A stretch of DNA of 9,586 bases from Acidobacteriota bacterium (GTDB taxonomy: Bacteria; Acidobacteriota; Terriglobia; Terriglobales; Acidobacteriaceae): the NCBI GenBank assembly GCA_021846065.1, contig JAJZCP010000037.1:1-9586 (forward strand), read 5' to 3'. The position numbers and the translations under genes were made by a program. The notes beneath the pieces were generated by a model. It worked only from the letters and a program-made list of their open reading frames with translations, had not been told where the DNA came from and did no database searches. Below are positions 5,201-9,586 of the stretch, piece after piece. Numbering within the stretch: the first letter of the stretch is position 1; each line of letters starts with the position of its first letter.

Positions 5201-7082
5201 GAAATCGCAAGACGAATCTCTGGCGGGTGGGGCGGATTCCGTCCTGGCAGCTCTGCCCGGGACCCTCTTTGTCGCCATTACCTATATCTACTTCCTGATC
5301 TTTGCGCAGTTTGGATTTCTTCGCAGACTGGCCGAGTTGGGACTCACGCAGCCGATGCTGCGACCGGTGATGGCAGCCATGGCATTGGGCGGGGTCGGCA
5401 TCAGCCTGCTGACGCCGCGGCTGCGCCGATGGTCCTGTCCGCGGTTGCGTCTGCAGTTTGGCTTCTGGGGTTGCGGCTTTGCCGCTGTGCTGTCAATGTT
5501 GCCGCTCACGCCGGTGCTGGCGGCCACAGTGGCCGCATGCATTGGGCTGGCGCTGGGTCTGCTTACGGTCACGCTGGTCACGCATCTGCCACGCTGGACC
5601 GGCCCCGGACATCCGCTGTGGAAGGTAGGATGGGGTACGGGTTTGGGTTACCTTGTCTGCAACCTGCCGCCGCTTTTCCAGGCATCTGCAAGCGGAATTG
5701 CAGCGGTGGCCGCGCTGCTGTGCTTTGCGGGGGCTGTGCTGGCCAGGCTCTCGAAGCTGTATCCGGAAGCATCAGCGATGCCGCAGGTGGGACGAGCCAG
5801 TTCTGGGCTGCCGTCGTTTCCGTGGCTGGTGGTCTGGTTCACGGCGCTGGTATGGCTGGATTCCGCGGCGTTTTTGATTATTCAGAACTCCCCGGTGCTG
5901 AAGGCCGGAACCTGGTCCGGCGACCTGCACCTGATGCGGACCGGCGGCCTGCATCTGGCGGCGGCACTGTTGGCAGTCTGGCTGCTGCAGCGGCACGGTT
6001 TGCGCATCACGCTGAGCCTGGCTCTGGGCATCCTGGGGCTGGCCTGCCTGGCGCTGGCGCATCCGGGCATGATCGGTCTGGCCGCGCTGCTGTATCCGGT
6101 GGGAGTTTCGTTCTACTCGGTGGCGCTGGTGGCAACGCCGGCGTTGCTGCTGGCTGGTCCTGCAGTCGGCCGTCGCGCCGGAGCGCTCTACGCCGTCGCG
6201 GGATGGATGGGCTCGGCGCTGGGAATTGGCATGGCCCAGAACCTGCATCATGTGCCGGGATGGTTTGTGCTGGCAGCCTGCCTGCTGTTTGTGTTTCCGC
6301 TGCGCATCTCCGCCTCAGGCTATGCGCAGTTGGCCCTGATCCTTGTCGGGATGGCAGTGGCCTGGACCCTGCAGCGCCAGCCAACGCTGCAACCAGTTCC
6401 GCTGGTGGAGCAGGGAAGGCAGGTCTACATCGCGGAAGGATGCATCCATTGCCACTCGCAGTATGTGCGGCCGGATTCGCCGGACGTGGCGCTTTGGGGG
6501 CCTGCCTCGTCGCTGGCTGAAACTCGTCAGCAGCGTCCGCCGCTGATTGGCAATCGTCGTCAGGGACCGGATCTGGCGCAGGTGGGGGCACGCCGCACGC
6601 CACTCTGGCTACAACTGCATCTGGAAGATCCGCGAGCACTGTCCCCTAGCTCGCCCATGCCCAGCTATCCAGGGCTGTTTTCCAGCTCAAGGGGCACTGC
6701 GCTGGTGGCCTACCTTTCCAGCCTGCATGCACCGGGTGCGGCAGCGCAGCGGGCGGCATGGATTCGCACGTGGCAGCCATCTGCTGCGGCGTTGGTCGAG
6801 AGTCACAGGCTGGACGGCAGCCAGCTATACGGAGAATTTTGCACCCAATGCCATAGCAGTTCGGCAGACCGCCGGTTTGGTCCGCAATTTGCGGCGCTTG
6901 CCGCAGGTCCGGTTTCGCTGCCGATTCCAGGAGCGGAACCTGCGGCAAATCCTTCTTTGCAACTTGCCGCCCTTGCTCGCATCAGTAAATACGGCATTCC
7001 CGGCACGGAGATGCCCGGTCACGAAACTCTTACCGACGCTGAGAGCCTGGCGATTGCCGCTGCGATTCTTCGCCAGCGCTGA
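5193..7082 (+). CDS. Transporter-like membrane domain fused to CcoO-like cytochrome c and a second cytochrome c domain
   Basis: The 629-residue protein has three modules. Residues 20-395 form about 12 membrane helices with a major-facilitator-like look (YIYFLIFAQFGFL at 31-43; YPVGVSFYSVALVATP at 301-316). Residues 400-515 match CcoO, the monoheme subunit of cbb3 oxidases: GRQVYIAEGCIHCHSQYVRP has CxxCH at 417-421, followed by GPDLAQVG (458-465), HLEDPR (476-481) and the distal Met in SPMPSYP (M489). Residues 530-629 are a class I cytochrome c with CTQCH at 550-554 and distal Met in GTEMPGH (M607). Both heme domains should face the periplasm, and the last helix (about 376-393) replaces the single N-terminal anchor of ordinary CcoO. 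The ATG overlaps the previous stop by 8 nt, with GAGG at 5185-5188. The likely role is periplasmic electron transfer with the CcoN-like protein; whether the transporter-like part moves anything is unknown. Confidence 0.82.
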   Translation: MAEKSQDESLAGGADSVLAALPGTLFVAITYIYFLIFAQFGFLRRLAELGLTQPMLRPVMAAMALGGVGISLLTPRLRRWSCPRLRLQFGFWGCGFAAVLSMLPLTPVLAATVAACIGLALGLLTVTLVTHLPRWTGPGHPLWKVGWGTGLGYLVCNLPPLFQASASGIAAVAALLCFAGAVLARLSKLYPEASAMPQVGRASSGLPSFPWLVVWFTALVWLDSAAFLIIQNSPVLKAGTWSGDLHLMRTGGLHLAAALLAVWLLQRHGLRITLSLALGILGLACLALAHPGMIGLAALLYPVGVSFYSVALVATPALLLAGPAVGRRAGALYAVAGWMGSALGIGMAQNLHHVPGWFVLAACLLFVFPLRISASGYAQLALILVGMAVAWTLQRQPTLQPVPLVEQGRQVYIAEGCIHCHSQYVRPDSPDVALWGPASSLAETRQQRPPLIGNRRQGPDLAQVGARRTPLWLQLHLEDPRALSPSSPMPSYPGLFSSSRGTALVAYLSSLHAPGAAAQRAAWIRTWQPSAAALVESHRLDGSQLYGEFCTQCHSSSADRRFGPQFAALAAGPVSLPIPGAEPAANPSLQLAALARISKYGIPGTEMPGHETLTDAESLAIAAAILRQR

Positions 7083-7113
7083 GGCTTGGTGCGTCAGGAA
7101 ATCCCAGAGGCAC

Positions 7114-8103
7114 ATGCGATATCCCGATTCCGACCACTGCCGCAAAGGAAGATTCTTCAATCCTGGCATCGCTCCACACACGCTGAAAGATGTGCTGCGC
7201 TGGCGGCGGACAAGTGTTCCGGGCCCGTGGCGACGGACGATTCCTGCCACTCCCGGCCCTGCTCCCGAAGCACGCGTGACAGACGGAGAACTGGCCGTAA
7301 CCTTTGTTGGCCACTCGACCGTGCTCCTGCAGACCGAGGGGCTGAATATTCTGACAGACCCGATCTGGAGCGAGCGCTGCAGCCCGGTCTCCTGGGCCGG
7401 GCCGCGTCGCCATCGTATTCCCGGCATTCGCCTGGAAGAGCTGCCAAAGATTGATCTGATCCTGCTGAGCCACAACCACTACGATCATTGCGATCTGCCC
7501 ACGCTGCGGCATCTGGTGCAGCGGGATGCTCCTGCCATTGCCTGTCCGCTGGGGTTGGCGCGGCTGCTGCGCAGGCTTGGCTTTCGCAGGATTGTGGAGC
7601 TGGACTGGGGCCAGAGTGCGCCCTTTGGTGCTGCCACGCTGCACTGTGTGCGAGCCCAGCACTTTGCCGCGCGCGGCATGCTGGACCGCTACCGGACGCT
7701 GTGGTGCGGCTGGGCTGTAGCGCTGCCTTCGGGCACGCTCTACTTTGCCGGGGACTCCGGCTTCGGACCATTCTTTTCCGGGATCGCCCGCGACCTTGGT
7801 CCCATCCGGCTGGCCATGCTGCCGATCGGAGCCTATCAGCCGGAGTGGTTCATGGGCAGTGTCCACATGAGCCCCGCTGAGGCGGTTGCTGTGCATCGCA
7901 TCCTGCAGCCGCAGGAGTCGATTGCCATCCATTACGGCACCTTCTCGCTGGCCGACGATGGAGAGATGGACCCGGTTCTGGCGCTGGAGGAGGAGTTGCG
8001 GCGCAACCCTCCGCCGACACCGTTTCGCATACTGCCAGAGGGCCAGTGCCACAGGCTTCCGGCTCCGGAGAGTCTGTCGACAGAGGAACCCATCCTGGCC
8101 TGA
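7114..8103 (+). CDS. Metallo-beta-lactamase-fold hydrolase, NAPE-PLD-like
   Basis: The 329-residue protein opens with the family hallmark SDHxxxGRFFNP (6-17). It carries the full binuclear zinc set: HNHYDH (120-125, residues H120, H122, D124, H125), H183, D214 in FAGDSGFG and H273 in AIHYGTF, plus H251 in SVHMSP. The spacing H183-D214-H251-H273 equals that of mammalian N-acyl-phosphatidylethanolamine phospholipase D (H253, D284, H321, H343), as I recall those positions. A hydrolase acting on a phosphodiester or lipid-like substrate is therefore plausible, although bacterial members have diverse or unknown substrates. There is no signal peptide, so it is probably cytoplasmic or peripheral. The frame is open far upstream, but the part before 7114 overlaps the cytochrome gene; the ATG at 7114 follows AGAGG, is the first start after the upstream stop, and places the family motif at the N-terminus. 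The gap to the cytochrome gene is 31 nt, so it is probably the last gene of the operon. Confidence 0.85.
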   Translation: MRYPDSDHCRKGRFFNPGIAPHTLKDVLRWRRTSVPGPWRRTIPATPGPAPEARVTDGELAVTFVGHSTVLLQTEGLNILTDPIWSERCSPVSWAGPRRHRIPGIRLEELPKIDLILLSHNHYDHCDLPTLRHLVQRDAPAIACPLGLARLLRRLGFRRIVELDWGQSAPFGAATLHCVRAQHFAARGMLDRYRTLWCGWAVALPSGTLYFAGDSGFGPFFSGIARDLGPIRLAMLPIGAYQPEWFMGSVHMSPAEAVAVHRILQPQESIAIHYGTFSLADDGEMDPVLALEEELRRNPPPTPFRILPEGQCHRLPAPESLSTEEPILA

Positions 8104-8307
8104 AGTGAAGAGCAGCGATAATGGATGCCGGGATGGAACCTGTTTGAAAAGGTGACGGAATTGCCCGGCGTGGGCGTAGCATGTTGGGATGGATGGCGAA
8201 GTTGGCGGTATGCGGCATTGCGGATGCGTGTGGCAATGCACTCCGGGGATCGATCGCGCAGCAAAAATCCAAAGCCGAAACAATCTTAGCCAGAGGGATG
8301 GGTCAGC
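8104..8307. other. Intergenic gap between the operon and the ester hydrolase gene
   Basis: About 200 bases with no open frame of note. A GATCGATC palindrome lies at 8248-8255. I see no hairpin with T-run that would end the operon and no well-spaced -35/-10 pair, although the gap is long enough for the ester hydrolase gene to have its own promoter. Confidence 0.4.
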
Positions 8308-9586
8308 ATGAACTTTGCGAAGACAGTAGTGGCCGTAGGCTTGCTTGCCGGGATGGGGCTGGCTGCAGCAGCCCAGCAGAAGCTCTACACCAACGACCGG
8401 AATGACCACTACGAGCCGCCCAAGGCGGAGCGGGACTACACCAAGCGGGTGGAGATGGTGCCGATGCGCGATGGCGTCAAGCTCTACACGGTCATCTGGA
8501 TACCGCGCGGAGCGCACGATGCGCCGATTGTCCTCACGCGAACGCCCTACGATGCTGCGCATCGCATCGGTACCCCGGATGCGCTGCACCTGATCGACGC
8601 GCTGCCGCTTTCAGACCAGGATTTTGTGCGTGCCGGATATATCCGCGTCTATCAGGATGTGCGCGGCAAGTACGGCTCGGAGGGCGCGTATCTAATGACG
8701 CCGCCTCCGCTTGGCTCCGGCTACAACAACAGCGGCGCGGATGACACCACCGACGGCTGGGATACGATTGACTGGCTGGTGAAGCACGTGCCGGAGTCCA
8801 ACGGGCGCGTGGGCATGATTGGCAGCTCCTACGAGGGATTCACGGTGGTCATGGCGCTGCTGCATCCGCATCCTGCGCTGAAAGTGGCGGCTCCGGAAAG
8901 CCCGATGGTGGATGGCTGGATGGGGGACGACTGGTTTCACTACGGCGCCTTTCGCCAGCCGAATATCGACTATGTGCTCATGCAGACCTCGCGACGGGGC
9001 AATGGAGTGATGGTGCCGCATCCAGGCGACGACTATACCAATTTTCTGGAGGCGGGATCAGCCGGCAACTTTGCCCGCGCACGCAATATGGACACCTTGC
9101 CATTCTGGAAGGATATTGAGGAGCATCCGGCCTATGACGGCTTCTGGCAGGCACAGGCGCTCGACAAGCGCATTGCGAAGACTCCGCTGACGGTGCCAAC
9201 GATGTGGGAACAGGGCGAGTGGGATCAGGAGGATATGTACGGAGCCAACCACAGCTATCGTGCATGGGAGCCGCAGGACAAGACCAACACGAAGAACTTT
9301 CTGGTGATCGGGCCGTGGTTTCACTCGCAGATCAATCGTCAGGGCCGCGCCATTGGACCCTTTGTGTGGGCGACGGATACGGCCGAGCAGTGGCGGCGCG
9401 ATGTGCTGCTTCCGTTTTTCAACCAGTATCTGAAGCCCGGCTCTCCCAAGGCGGATACGCCGCCGGTCTGGATCTACGACACGGGCGCGGACCGCTGGGA
9501 CACCTATGCCAAGTGGCCGCAGAGCTGCGACTCCGGCTGTGCAAGCCCGGCCCGGCCGCTCTATCTTGAGGCTGGTGGCAAGCTCT
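8308..9586 (+). CDS. Alpha-amino-acid ester hydrolase (CocE/NonD, S15 family), secreted; 3' end cut
   Basis: The visible 426 residues begin with a signal peptide (1 to about 22, ending in a run of Ala before QQ), so the enzyme is exported to the periplasm or outside. The body is an alpha/beta-hydrolase of the X-Pro dipeptidyl-peptidase/CocE group: GSSYEG (172-177) carries the nucleophile Ser174, WDQED (305-309) the acid Asp306, and GPWFHS (335-340) the base His339. The Ser-to-His spacing of 165 equals that of the Acetobacter turbidans enzyme (S205, D338, H370), and blocks such as PESPMVDGWMGDDWFHYG and WIYDTGADRWD are typical of alpha-amino-acid ester hydrolases. These cleave or transfer alpha-amino acyl groups of esters and some beta-lactams. 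The start follows AGAGGG with 10 nt spacing. The C-terminal jelly-roll domain begins near the right edge. It is separated from the operon by about 200 nt and is probably an independent gene. Confidence 0.88.
   Translation, partial: MNFAKTVVAVGLLAGMGLAAAAQQKLYTNDRNDHYEPPKAERDYTKRVEMVPMRDGVKLYTVIWIPRGAHDAPIVLTRTPYDAAHRIGTPDALHLIDALPLSDQDFVRAGYIRVYQDVRGKYGSEGAYLMTPPPLGSGYNNSGADDTTDGWDTIDWLVKHVPESNGRVGMIGSSYEGFTVVMALLHPHPALKVAAPESPMVDGWMGDDWFHYGAFRQPNIDYVLMQTSRRGNGVMVPHPGDDYTNFLEAGSAGNFARARNMDTLPFWKDIEEHPAYDGFWQAQALDKRIAKTPLTVPTMWEQGEWDQEDMYGANHSYRAWEPQDKTNTKNFLVIGPWFHSQINRQGRAIGPFVWATDTAEQWRRDVLLPFFNQYLKPGSPKADTPPVWIYDTGADRWDTYAKWPQSCDSGCASPARPLYLEAGGKL

Noticed and set aside
3575..5278. 567-codon open frame on the minus strand opposite the CcoN-like gene
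   Set aside because: The product is rich in Gln, His, Arg and Pro with no domain or membrane pattern, as expected from the antisense of a Leu-rich high-GC gene; the plus-strand frame has clear homology.
6547..7113. Upstream extension of the hydrolase frame inside the cytochrome gene
   Set aside because: The extension lies in another frame of a gene with conserved CxxCH motifs, and the family begins at the SDH-GRFFNP motif just after the ATG at 7114.
7030..8589. 519-codon open frame on the minus strand across the hydrolase gene and the gap
   Set aside because: No motif and biased Arg/Gln/His composition. It lies opposite a gene with a complete zinc site and spans two genes and a gap.

Overview
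The window (9,586 bases) looks like a piece of a moderately high-GC bacterial chromosome. The gene style suggests a soil Acidobacteriota (Terriglobales/Acidobacteriaceae-like): a secreted GH51 arabinofuranosidase, a secreted alpha-amino-acid ester hydrolase, a NAPE-PLD-type metallo-beta-lactamase-fold protein and unusual multi-domain cytochrome genes. The taxon is inferred from gene content only. There are no tRNAs, rRNAs, CRISPR arrays, insertion sequences or phage genes that I can support.

Layout: (1) 1-184, minus strand: the signal peptide and first conserved motif of a GH51 alpha-L-arabinofuranosidase, cut by the window edge. (2) 185-562: a divergent intergenic region with a perfect 8-bp inverted repeat and one doubtful 40-codon ORF behind a strong Shine-Dalgarno. 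(3) 563-8103, plus strand: six tightly packed genes with junctions from an 8-nt overlap to a 31-nt gap, almost certainly one operon. They encode a polyprenyl diphosphate synthase homologue, a MacB/FtsX-type ABC permease, its ATPase, a CcoN-like (cbb3 oxidase subunit I-like) membrane protein joined in frame to a small four-helix membrane module, a transporter-like membrane domain fused to a CcoO-like cytochrome c and a second cytochrome c, and a NAPE-PLD-like hydrolase. (4) 8104-8307: a short gap. (5) 8308-9586, plus strand: most of a secreted alpha-amino-acid ester hydrolase, cut at the right edge.

The operon is the interesting part. It combines an isoprenoid enzyme, an ABC exporter/lipoprotein-type transporter and two proteins built from rearranged cbb3 oxidase parts. 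The CcoN-like protein keeps the helix-II motif around a low-spin heme histidine but appears to lack most copper-B and heme-b3 ligands. The CcoO-like part is complete (CxxCH plus distal Met) but sits at the end of an approximately 12-helix transporter-like domain and is followed by a second c-heme domain. I read this as a non-canonical membrane electron-transfer module, perhaps no longer an oxygen reductase, coupled to membrane lipid or isoprenoid chemistry. That function is inference; the architecture is seen directly.
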